The translations under genes and the position numbers were made by a program. From Burkholderiales bacterium (GTDB lineage Bacteria; Pseudomonadota; Gammaproteobacteria; Burkholderiales; Burkholderiaceae_E): 6,561 nucleotides of DNA. Within the stretch, counting starts at the first letter, position 1, and every line of letters begins with the position of its first letter. The stretch covers positions 1 through 6,561 of the forward strand of contig JAIYAG010000019.1 of the NCBI GenBank assembly GCA_027489195.1, written 5' to 3'. Below the pieces are notes generated by a model. The model had not been told where the DNA came from. It searched no databases and was given only the letters and a program-made list of their open reading frames with translations. Below are positions 1 through 5,878 of this stretch, piece after piece.

Positions 1-1730
1 GCGATGCCCGGATTGCCCTGCACGCCGATCAGCCGCGGCGTGTTCAGCGTGCGCGCGGCCACCCGGCCGCCGCGTCCCTTGAGCCAGGTCTCGACGACGT
101 CCCAGATCGGCTTCGTGCCCGGGGCGTTGCGCGCTTCCTCGGCGACCGGCGCCCAGCCGGCGACCGTGTAGCGCCTGTCCGCCTCGATCGGGCGGCCGCC
201 GAGGCGCATGTCGGTGATCCGCGAGCCCATCCGGCGGGCCGGCGCGATCGTGTACTGCAGGCCGCCGACCCGCACCATGTCGCCGCCCTGCTGGTAGTAC
301 GGATCGGGGTTGAAGAGGTTGTCGGCGACGTCCTCGAGCACGGTCTTGATGGTCTCGCCGGTCATCTCGGTGAGCGTCGCGTACGGATAGGTGATCGCGA
401 CCTGGTCCATCAGCGCCTCGCGCGTGATCGCCTCGCCCGGCAGCAGCGTCGAGCCCCACCGGAAGCCGGGCGAAAAGGCGATCTGCGCGCCCTGCACGTC
501 GCGCATCGCATCGAGGATCAGCTGGTCCCAGCTGCCGTTGAAGTTGCCGCGCCGATACAGCAGGCCGTCGGTGGTGGCGAGCGTCTCGCCGAGCCGGGCC
601 TCGAAGGGTGCGCGGACCCGCGCGATCAGCGCGGCCATCGCCGGGTCGGGCGCGAGCTGGTTCGAGAACACCGGCAGCAGCCGGTAGCGCACGTCGGCGA
701 GCCGCCCGCCGCGCACGTCGAAGTCCATCACCCCGAGGTACTTGCCGTGGCTGCCGGCGTTGGTCACCAGCGTGCGCCCGCCGGCGTTGGCCACCGGGAT
801 GGCGACCGGCACGCCGTCGTGGGTGTGGCCGCCCAGGATCGCGTCGATGCCCCGCACGCGCGAGGCCATCTTGAGGTCGACGTCCATGCCGTTGTGCGAC
901 AGCAGGACCACGAGCTGCGCCCCGTCGGCGCGCGCCGCGTCGACGGTCTTCTGCATCGCCTCCTCCTGGATGCCGAAGGTCCAGTCGGCCACCAGGTAGC
1001 GCGGATTGGCGATCGGCGTGTACGGGAAGGCCTGACCGATGATCGCGACCGGCACCCCGTTGATGCGGCGGATCACGTACGGCTCGAAGACCGGGTCGTC
1101 GAAGTCGGCGGTCCTGACGTTCTGGGCGACGAAGTCGATGCGGCCCTTGAAGTCGTTGTCGACGATCTGCCGGACCCGCGCCATCCCGTAGGTGAACTCC
1201 CAGTGCCCGGTCATCACGTCGACGCCGAGCAGCTTCGCGGCGTCGACCATGTCCTGCGCGTTCGTCCAGAGCGCGGTGGCCGAGCCCTGCCAGGTGTCGC
1301 CGCCGTCGAGCAGCAGCGCGCCGGGGCGGCTCGCCTTGAGCGACTTCACCAGCGTGGCCAGGTGCGCGAAACCGCCGACGCGACCGTAGCGCCGCGAGGC
1401 CTGCTCGAAGTCGAGGTGCGTGAAGGCGTGCGCCTGCGGCGTGCCCGCCGGCACGCCGACCGCCTGCAGCAGCCGCTCGCCGACCAGGTGCGGCAGCCGG
1501 CCCGCCATGTCGCCCACGCCCAGGTTCACGCTCGGCTCGCGAAAGCGCACCGGCATGAGCTGCGCGTGGCAGTCGGTCATGTGCAGCAGCGACACGTTGC
1601 CGAAGGGCGGCGGCTCGTACAGGCCGCGCTGCGCGGTCTGCGCGTCGGCCTCGGCGTGGCGGCCGAGCGCCAGGCCCGCGGCCGCGGCCATGCCGAGCAG
1701 GTGGACGAACTCCCGGCGGGACAGGTTCAT
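1..1730 (-). CDS. soxB: SoxB, sulfate thiohydrolase of the Sox complex (3' end cut by window edge)
   Basis: Periplasmic dimanganese hydrolase that cleaves sulfate from the sulfonated cysteine arm of SoxY (family knowledge). The frame is open from the ATG at 1730 to position 1, giving 576 residues. The family is usually about 560-575 residues, so only a short tail should be missing; the visible end reads RLIGVQGNPGI. The N-terminus carries a Tat signal (SRREF at residues 4-8, then a hydrophobic stretch to about 23). Metallophosphoesterase motifs follow in order: TDCHAQ (52-57), DGGDT (142-146), GHWE (175-178, the SoxB version of GNHE), SHNGMD (278-283) and GGHTHD (300-305). The C-terminal half has the 5'-nucleotidase-like domain, including FRWG around residue 425. 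It is the last visible gene of the operon, 31 bp after soxX. No clear Shine-Dalgarno precedes the ATG, but the Tat motif fixes the start. Confidence 0.96.
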   Translation of the reverse strand, partial: MNLSRREFVHLLGMAAAAGLALGRHAEADAQTAQRGLYEPPPFGNVSLLHMTDCHAQLMPVRFREPSVNLGVGDMAGRLPHLVGERLLQAVGVPAGTPQAHAFTHLDFEQASRRYGRVGGFAHLATLVKSLKASRPGALLLDGGDTWQGSATALWTNAQDMVDAAKLLGVDVMTGHWEFTYGMARVRQIVDNDFKGRIDFVAQNVRTADFDDPVFEPYVIRRINGVPVAIIGQAFPYTPIANPRYLVADWTFGIQEEAMQKTVDAARADGAQLVVLLSHNGMDVDLKMASRVRGIDAILGGHTHDGVPVAIPVANAGGRTLVTNAGSHGKYLGVMDFDVRGGRLADVRYRLLPVFSNQLAPDPAMAALIARVRAPFEARLGETLATTDGLLYRRGNFNGSWDQLILDAMRDVQGAQIAFSPGFRWGSTLLPGEAITREALMDQVAITYPYATLTEMTGETIKTVLEDVADNLFNPDPYYQQGGDMVRVGGLQYTIAPARRMGSRITDMRLGGRPIEADRRYTVAGWAPVAEEARNAPGTKPIWDVVETWLKGRGGRVAARTLNTPRLIGVQGNPGI

Positions 1731-1761
1731 GGGGCGCGGCGCGGGCGCAGGCGCGTCGCGG

Positions 1762-2427
1762 CTACTGGTTGACCGGTGATTTCGGGTCGAGCAGCAACGC
1801 CATCAGGTCCTTGAGCTGCGACTCGTTCAGCAGCCCGGCGTGACCGAAGCGCGGCATGTTCGAGCAGGCGTTGTAGGCCCGCGTGTTCCACAGCTTGCCC
1901 CAGGTGTACTCGACGACCGGGCGCGCCGCCGGACTCGCCGGATCGGTGACGCCGCGCAGCTTGCCGTACTGGTTCAGGCTCGGGCCAATGGTGCCGTGCG
2001 AGATCTCGGCGCCGGAGATCCGGTGGCAGTTGTAGCAGTTGCCGCCGTTGCCCTCGGGTGCGGCGGACGCATCGGACCAGGTCATGCCGCGGCCGCTCTG
2101 CGCGAGCGCCTCGCCGCGCTTCCAGTCGCCGAGGTAGCGGCCGTCGGACGGCGCCTTGACCGTCTTCAGGTTCGCCTCCTCGATGCGCTTGGCGGTCGCC
2201 TCGGGCAGCGATCCGCCCTCGGCCTTCGAGCAGGCTTCGTTGGCCTCGTCCTGCTCCAGCCGGTCCACCTTGGCGATGCCCTGGTCGCGGAACGAGGCCT
2301 TCATCATCGCGGCCATCCGGGCGTCGAGCTCGGCCTGCGTCGGCATCGGGGCGCAGCCGGCGAGCAGCGCGCCGGTCGCGGCGACGGTGGCGAGCACGGC
2401 CAGCGAGCGTCGTTCGAGTCGTGTCAT
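1762..2427 (-). CDS. soxX: SoxX, c-type cytochrome subunit of SoxAX, predicted lipoprotein
   Basis: Heme subunit of SoxAX, which oxidatively couples thiosulfate to the SoxY cysteine. The 221-residue product has one heme site, CYNCH (131-135), and NMPRFGH (190-196), whose Met191 is the expected distal heme ligand. GTIGPSL (145-151) is also typical of the family. The N-terminus is a lipoprotein signal: RR at 6-7, a hydrophobic stretch, and lipobox LAGC ending at Cys25, followed by Ala. That predicts an outer-membrane-retained lipoprotein rather than a soluble periplasmic one. Residues 26-110 form a charged extension not present in short SoxX proteins. Cys66 and Cys188 are extra cysteines that could pair. 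The ATG is preceded by AGGA eight bases upstream. It starts 12 bp after the soxA stop, so it is likely co-translated with its partner. Confidence 0.93.
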   Translation of the reverse strand: MTRLERRSLAVLATVAATGALLAGCAPMPTQAELDARMAAMMKASFRDQGIAKVDRLEQDEANEACSKAEGGSLPEATAKRIEEANLKTVKAPSDGRYLGDWKRGEALAQSGRGMTWSDASAAPEGNGGNCYNCHRISGAEISHGTIGPSLNQYGKLRGVTDPASPAARPVVEYTWGKLWNTRAYNACSNMPRFGHAGLLNESQLKDLMALLLDPKSPVNQ

Positions 2428-2439
2428 GGTCGTGTCCTG

Positions 2440-3252
2440 TCAGCGCTTGATCGACGGCGCGATCGAGGCGGCGCCCTTCGCGTTCACGCCCATGTACACG
2501 CCGAGCGCGACCGTCACGTCCGAGGCGTAGCCGGGGAACGGGAAGCGCTGCTGGCGGTAGCAGTCGTTGAGCCGGCGCTGCATGCCCCAGAGCTCGCCGC
2601 TGGAGACGCGGTAGGCCGGCCACGCGGCGAAGCCCACGCCGTCGCCCGGGTTCTTCGTGAGCATCGGCAGGTCCTGCATGCGGATGCGCTGCCCCTCCTC
2701 GCCGTGGCAGGAGGCGCAGGCGAAGTCGTGCGAGCCGGCGCGATAGAAGAAGACGCGACGCCCGAGCTCGTACATCGCCCGCTCTTCCGGATGCGACTGC
2801 GGCAGCGCGAAGCGCAGCCCGCGCGACTCGGACGCGATCCAGGCGACGAGGCCTTCCAGGTTGCGCTGCTCGTCCCGGCCGAACGGCGTGGCCGCGATCT
2901 CGGCCGCCTTCAGGCCCTGCAGCGTCTCCATGCAGGTGAGCAGCCGCGACTCGAGGTCCTGCACGCGGCCGGTGTCGGCGAACCAGCGCGGCAGCGCGAC
3001 GAAGGCGCCCTTGACCACGCCCGGCCCCTGTCCGAGGTCGCAGCGCTCGAGCGTCGCGTTCCTCGGCCCGCGGGCGGTCTTCCAGAGCGCCTCGCCGCGC
3101 GCCTCGAAGAGCTCGGACGGGTTGCCGTCCTCGAGCATCTTGCGGTACTCGGCGATGCCGTCGGCCGCCGACTTGCCCTGCGCGTGGGCGGCGCCCACGG
3201 TGCCCACTGCGGCCACGGCCAGCGCCGCCGCCGCGATCATCGTTCTTCTCAT
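2440..3252 (-). CDS. soxA: SoxA, catalytic c-type cytochrome subunit of SoxAX, mono-heme type
   Basis: Catalytic subunit of SoxAX, 270 residues from the chosen start. I chose ATG 3252 because GGAGAGG lies about five bases upstream and a clean Sec signal follows at once (hydrophobic to about residue 22, AHA cleavage after 24). A GTG at 3294 in the same frame would add 14 residues, has no good Shine-Dalgarno and would bury the signal. There is one heme motif, CASCH (179-183). Cys231, in NDCYRQQRFPFPGY (229-242), is the conserved ligand cysteine known in the family to be a persulfide. The N-terminal half has no CxxCH; Cys71 and Cys107 stand there instead and probably form the disulfide that replaces the first heme in mono-heme SoxA. 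It lies 88 bp after soxZ and 12 bp before soxX. Confidence 0.95.
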   Translation of the reverse strand: MRRTMIAAAALAVAAVGTVGAAHAQGKSAADGIAEYRKMLEDGNPSELFEARGEALWKTARGPRNATLERCDLGQGPGVVKGAFVALPRWFADTGRVQDLESRLLTCMETLQGLKAAEIAATPFGRDEQRNLEGLVAWIASESRGLRFALPQSHPEERAMYELGRRVFFYRAGSHDFACASCHGEEGQRIRMQDLPMLTKNPGDGVGFAAWPAYRVSSGELWGMQRRLNDCYRQQRFPFPGYASDVTVALGVYMGVNAKGAASIAPSIKR

Positions 3253-3286
3253 CGTGTCCTCTCCCCGGTCGCCCGGCCCCGCTTCG

Positions 3287-3306
3287 CCCGGCACCCCCCG
3301 GCACCC
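3287..3306. repeat. Tandem 10-bp direct repeat upstream of soxA
   Basis: Two adjacent perfect copies of CCCGGCACCC lie in the soxZ-soxA gap, 35 bases before the soxA start. The copies are contiguous and look like a simple slippage duplication. The repeat creates the GTG at 3294 that makes a longer soxA frame possible. No function is evident. Confidence 0.5.
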
Positions 3307-3313
3307 CAGATCG

Positions 3314-3332
3314 CCCGTCCGCTCGGGACGGG
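3314..3332. repeat. Inverted repeat (hairpin) between soxZ and soxA
   Basis: CCCGTCC and GGACGGG form a perfect 7-bp stem around a five-base loop, inside the 88-bp soxZ-soxA gap. There is no T-run after it on the minus strand, so it is not a classical terminator. It could slow RNA decay from the 3' side or cause partial termination, giving more soxYZ than soxAXB message. That role is inference; the repeat itself is seen directly. Confidence 0.45.
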
Positions 3333-3340
3333 GCCGGCCT

Positions 3341-3652
3341 TCAGGCGACCGTCGCCTCGTCGGTGCGCTTGTCGCCCCGGTTGTCGACCCAGGTCACGCC
3401 GATCTTGTCGCCGGCCTTCGCGCCCTTGACCACGAACTGCAGGAACGGGTTCTTGGAGACCGCCGGGCCCCATTGCGCCGTCATCACGGTCTTGCCGTTG
3501 AGCTGGGCGCTGACCTCCTGGATGAACCAGGCCGGGACGATCTTGCCGGACGCGTCCTTGCGCTGACCGGTCTCCATCTCGTGGCTCATCAGGACTCGGA
3601 CCGTGGTCTTGTCACCCGCCGCCTGGGCGCGGATGCGCATCGGATCTGCCAT
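3341..3652 (-). CDS. soxZ: SoxZ, sulfur-carrier scaffold subunit of SoxYZ
   Basis: Partner of SoxY in the periplasmic sulfur-carrier heterodimer. The 103-residue length is normal for the family. The sequence starts MADPMRIRAQ and contains the family segments VLMSHEMETGQRKD (about 20-33), PAWFIQEV and KNPFLQFVVKGAKAGDKI. It has no signal peptide and no cysteine. This fits the known arrangement in which SoxZ is exported as a passenger of the Tat-targeted SoxY. GGAGAG sits four bases before the ATG. The gene begins 24 bp after soxY ends. After its stop comes the longest gap in the operon, which holds an inverted repeat. Confidence 0.95.
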   Translation of the reverse strand: MADPMRIRAQAAGDKTTVRVLMSHEMETGQRKDASGKIVPAWFIQEVSAQLNGKTVMTAQWGPAVSKNPFLQFVVKGAKAGDKIGVTWVDNRGDKRTDEATVA

Positions 3653-3676
3653 GTCGCTCTCCTCGTTTCGTTGGGG

Positions 3677-4147
3677 TCAGCCGCCGCAGCCGCCGAGCGT
3701 GACCTTGACTTCCTTCTTCGCGAAGAGCGCCCGGCCGTCGCCGGTGATCGCCACCGCGAAGACATCGGAGGACTGGCCCATCTTCACGCGCGTGCTGAAG
3801 TTGGACTCGACCGCATCGCTCACGTCGAAGGACGCCGCCAGCGTGTTCGGGTTCTTCTCGACGAGGATCAGCAGCGTGCGCACGCCGGCTGCAGTGGTCG
3901 CGACCGCGATCGGCACGACCGCGCCGTTCTCGGCGATGTCGGGGGCGGTGAGCGTCACGTCGCGGCTCTCGGCGGGGGCGCCGGCACCGACCGCCTTCAT
4001 CAGTTCGCCGACGGACTTGGCCTCGAACGCCGCCTTGTTCCACGGGCCCGCCTGCTGGGCGAACGCACGCTGGGGCAGCCAGCCGGCCGCAACGAGCGCC
4101 GCCGCCACCCGGGCGGAATCGCTCAGCATCTTCCTGCGTTGATTCAC
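3677..4147 (-). CDS. soxY: SoxY, sulfur-carrier protein with GGCGG arm
   Basis: Periplasmic carrier to which sulfur intermediates are covalently bound. The 156-residue protein ends in GGCGG (152-156), the hallmark swinging arm; Cys154 is the attachment site. The N-terminus is a Tat signal (QRRKML at 3-8, hydrophobic to about 24, likely cleavage after AFA at 28-30). The start is GTG at 4147, with AAGGAG seven bases upstream. The alternative ATG at 4129 would delete both signal arginines, so GTG is right. Residues 40-150 form the usual SoxY beta-sandwich region, including VEKNPNTLAASFDV. It is the first gene of the minus-strand operon and lies divergent from the HDOD gene. Confidence 0.96.
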   Translation of the reverse strand: MNQRRKMLSDSARVAAALVAAGWLPQRAFAQQAGPWNKAAFEAKSVGELMKAVGAGAPAESRDVTLTAPDIAENGAVVPIAVATTAAGVRTLLILVEKNPNTLAASFDVSDAVESNFSTRVKMGQSSDVFAVAITGDGRALFAKKEVKVTLGGCGG

Positions 4148-4154
4148 GGAGGAT

Positions 4155-4160
4155 CTCCTT
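4155..4160 (-). promoter_or_regulatory. Ribosome binding site of soxY
   Basis: On the minus strand this reads AAGGAG, seven bases before the GTG codon at 4147. It is a near-ideal Shine-Dalgarno and decides the GTG start over the ATG 18 bases further in. Its first two bases overlap the right half of the adjacent TTCGATCGAA palindrome. Confidence 0.8.
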
Positions 4161-4168
4161 CGATCGAA
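4159..4168. promoter_or_regulatory. Perfect 10-bp palindrome in the soxY leader, candidate operator
   Basis: TTCGATCGAA is identical on both strands. It lies between a TATCAT hexamer (minus strand, 4180-4175) and the soxY Shine-Dalgarno, about where transcription would begin if that hexamer is the -10 box. A repressor bound here would block the sox operon. ArsR-type SoxR repressors are known to control sox genes in some bacteria, but I cannot match this site to any known operator. It could be chance in GC-rich DNA. Confidence 0.3.
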
Positions 4169-4174
4169 CCCGCC

Positions 4175-4180
4175 ATGATA
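4175..4180 (-). promoter_or_regulatory. Possible -10 box for the sox operon
   Basis: The minus strand reads TATCAT, matching five of six bases of TATAAT, 27 bases before the soxY start codon. No convincing TTGACA-like -35 lies 16-18 bases upstream, where the sequence is GC-rich, so a promoter here would need an activator or another sigma factor. It is the most AT-rich hexamer in the divergent region, but this is weak evidence. Confidence 0.3.
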
Positions 4181-4296
4181 CGGCAGCTCCCCGGGCGGTC
4201 CTCGGAGAAGGCCGGTCCGCCCTCGCCTGTTCTGCGCGATCCGGCCGATACGCGCATGGCACGATTCGAGCAGCCCCTGTCCGAGCCGCGCCCCCT

Positions 4297-5817
4297 TTGT
4301 CCATTCCCGTTCCCCTGCAGCAGATCCGTGACGCCCTGCGCGAAGACCAGGCGCTGCCCGCGCTCGGCCAGTCGGTCGCGATGGTCACCAAGATGGCCTC
4401 CGGGGAGTCCGACACCGTCGAGCAGCTCGCGCAGGCGATCCTCGCCGACGCGTCGCTGACGCACCGGCTGCTGCGCCTGGCCAACTCGCCGCTCTACCGC
4501 ACGCGCGACGCGGCGCCGGTGACGACGGTCTCGCGCGCCCTCGTCCTGCTCGGATTCGACCAGATCCGTACGCTCGCGCTGTCGATGATGCTGATGGATC
4601 GGCTGGTCGAGAGCGCCCAGTCGCGCGCGGTGATGCGCGACTTCGGCCAGGCGCTCGGCGCGGCGGCGGTCGCCCGCTGCACGCTGCAGCGGCGCTGGCC
4701 GGCCTGCGCGGAGGAAGGCGCGATCGGGGCGATGTTCCGCAACGTCGGGCGCCTGATCGCGGCCATCCACGTGCCCGACGCGGTCGCGGCGGTGCGCGCC
4801 GAGGTCGGCGAGGGCTCGACGGAGATGAGCGTCGCGCGCCGGATCATCGGACGCAGCTTCGAGGAACTCGCGCTCGAGGTCGTGGGCGGCTGGGGCCTGC
4901 CGGTGCGCATCGAGCACGCGCTGCAGCCCTGCGCGCCGCGTCCGCTGGCGCCGCGCTCTTCGCTCGACTGGGTGCAGCTCGCATCGGCGTTCGGCGACGA
5001 GTCGGCACGACTGGAGCGGCGCCACGGCCTGCAGGCGCGCGAGCGCACGGTCAGCACGCTGCTGCGCCGCTTCGGCGATGCGCTGGACATGGACAGCGAC
5101 GCGATCGTCGAGGTGCTCGACCAGGCGCGCGAGGACACGCAGAAGCTCGCGCAGGGCCTCGGCCTGGCATCGATGCTCGGCGACGGCCCGGCCGCGGACG
5201 CGGGCCCGTCGGCAGGCGGGCAGGACCTCGGCGCGGGCGACGCCGGCGACCCCGAGGGCGGTCGCTCGACGCGGGTCGCTCCGCGGAGCGCCGTCGTCGA
5301 GCAGCAGCTGAAGACCTCCCTGTCACGGGTGGCGCAGGCGCTCGCCGAATCGCGCGGGATCGGCAAGGCCGCCCAGGTGGTGGCCGAGTCGCTGCGCGAG
5401 CTGCTCGGGGCGAGCCGCGTCGTCTACATGGCGCGCGACGACGCCGCGGCCGCCTACCGGCCACGCGCGGCGGCGGGCTGCAACCTCGCGGAGCTGCGCG
5501 CGCGGATCGCGATGCCGATGCAGTTCGCCCCGGACCTGTTCCATGCGGCGCTGGCGCGGGGCGCGGACCTGTACATCGCCGACATCGGCGCCGAATCGGT
5601 CCGGGGTCGGCTGCCCGCTTGGCAGACGCTGGCCTTCCCGAAGGCGCGCGGCTTCCTCATGCTGCCGGTGCTGGTCGACGGCCGCCCGATGGGCTTCTTC
5701 TACGCCGACCGCGAGGTGGCGAACGCTCCGCCGCCGGACGCCGGACAGTCCGACGCGATCCGGCTGCTGCGCAACGAGATCGTGCTGGCGCTGCGGACCG
5801 AGCCCGCGGCACGCTGA
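4297..5817 (+). CDS. HDOD-domain signalling protein with GAF-like C-terminal region
   Basis: Cytoplasmic 506-residue protein with no signal peptide or membrane segment. Residues about 18-215 match an HDOD domain: LPALGQSV (20-27), LADASLTHRLLRLANSPLYR (49-68) and a VSRALVLLGFDQIRTLAL helix (78-95). Where HD phosphohydrolases have a catalytic His-Asp, this reads FRNVGRL (147-153), so hydrolase activity is not expected, as is normal for HDOD. A Gly/Ala/Asp-rich linker (about 290-325) leads to a GAF-like region (about 345-500) with GASRVVYMA and FLMLPVLVDGRPMGFFYADRE. HDOD proteins often act in regulatory signalling, but the ligand and partner are unknown here. The start is TTG at 4297 with no visible Shine-Dalgarno. 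The first in-frame ATG, at 4381, would cut into the HDOD domain, and no in-frame ATG or GTG exists in the 120 bases upstream. It is divergent from soxY. Confidence 0.85.
   Translation: MSIPVPLQQIRDALREDQALPALGQSVAMVTKMASGESDTVEQLAQAILADASLTHRLLRLANSPLYRTRDAAPVTTVSRALVLLGFDQIRTLALSMMLMDRLVESAQSRAVMRDFGQALGAAAVARCTLQRRWPACAEEGAIGAMFRNVGRLIAAIHVPDAVAAVRAEVGEGSTEMSVARRIIGRSFEELALEVVGGWGLPVRIEHALQPCAPRPLAPRSSLDWVQLASAFGDESARLERRHGLQARERTVSTLLRRFGDALDMDSDAIVEVLDQAREDTQKLAQGLGLASMLGDGPAADAGPSAGGQDLGAGDAGDPEGGRSTRVAPRSAVVEQQLKTSLSRVAQALAESRGIGKAAQVVAESLRELLGASRVVYMARDDAAAAYRPRAAAGCNLAELRARIAMPMQFAPDLFHAALARGADLYIADIGAESVRGRLPAWQTLAFPKARGFLMLPVLVDGRPMGFFYADREVANAPPPDAGQSDAIRLLRNEIVLALRTEPAAR
5277..5290. 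repeat. 14-bp perfect palindrome inside the HDOD gene
   Basis: CGCTCCGCGGAGCG reads the same on both strands. It lies in codons just after the low-complexity linker of the HDOD-GAF protein. It consists only of common GC-rich codons and may be chance; no regulatory role is evident at this place. Confidence 0.35.
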
Positions 5818-5842
5818 GGTGCGCGGATCAGCCGGCCTGCGT

Positions 5843-5870
5843 GCCGTCCCGCGCCGGGCGCGGGTACGGC
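5843..5870. terminator. Hairpin between convergent genes, probable bidirectional terminator
   Basis: The arms GCCGT-CCCGCGC (5843-5854) and GCGCGGG-T-ACGGC (5858-5870) pair over 12 bp with a three-base loop and one bulged T at 5865. The hairpin sits in the 61-bp gap between the HDOD stop (5817) and the stop of the minus-strand gene (5879), where a shared terminator is expected. Neither side has a U-run, so it is not a textbook intrinsic terminator; it may act with Rho or protect 3' ends. Confidence 0.55.
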
Positions 5871-5878
5871 GCGTCCGC

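Larger units (their letters stand above)
4148..4296. other. Divergent intergenic region between soxY and the HDOD gene
   Basis: These 149 bases separate two genes that point away from each other, so promoters for both should lie here. On the soxY side there are a Shine-Dalgarno, a 10-bp palindrome and a possible -10 box. On the HDOD side I see no clear promoter hexamers and no Shine-Dalgarno. An ATG at 4256 is in a different frame from the HDOD gene and leads only to a short open frame ending at 4459 with no recognisable protein. Confidence 0.6.

Noticed and set aside
747..1772. 341-codon plus-strand open frame antisense to soxB
   Set aside because: It lies opposite the metal-binding motifs of soxB, is Arg/Val/His-rich and matches no known protein type.
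3253..3294. Longer soxA starting at GTG 3294
   Set aside because: It would put 14 charged, Gly-rich residues before the Sec signal, lacks a good ribosome site, and the ATG at 3252 has GGAGAGG at proper spacing.
1727..3304. 525-codon minus-strand open frame overlapping soxA and soxX
   Set aside because: It is out of frame with both genes, is dominated by Arg, Gly and Ala as expected of a shifted reading of GC-rich coding DNA, and shows no family motif. SoxA and SoxX carry clear heme motifs and signals.
1840..3429. 529-codon plus-strand open frame antisense to soxX, soxA and part of soxZ
   Set aside because: Long antisense frames are common opposite GC-rich genes. The product is His/Arg/Ala-rich with no recognisable domain, and it lies fully over well-supported genes.
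1..4147. A new or hybrid sulfur-oxidation system
   Set aside because: All five genes match the known Sox families with their key motifs intact and in a gene order I know from betaproteobacteria. Only details such as the SoxX lipobox stand out.
2861..4459. 532-codon plus-strand open frame running through soxA, soxZ, soxY and into the HDOD gene
   Set aside because: It is antisense to three recognised genes and then overlaps the HDOD gene in a different frame. The composition is low-complexity and no motif is visible.
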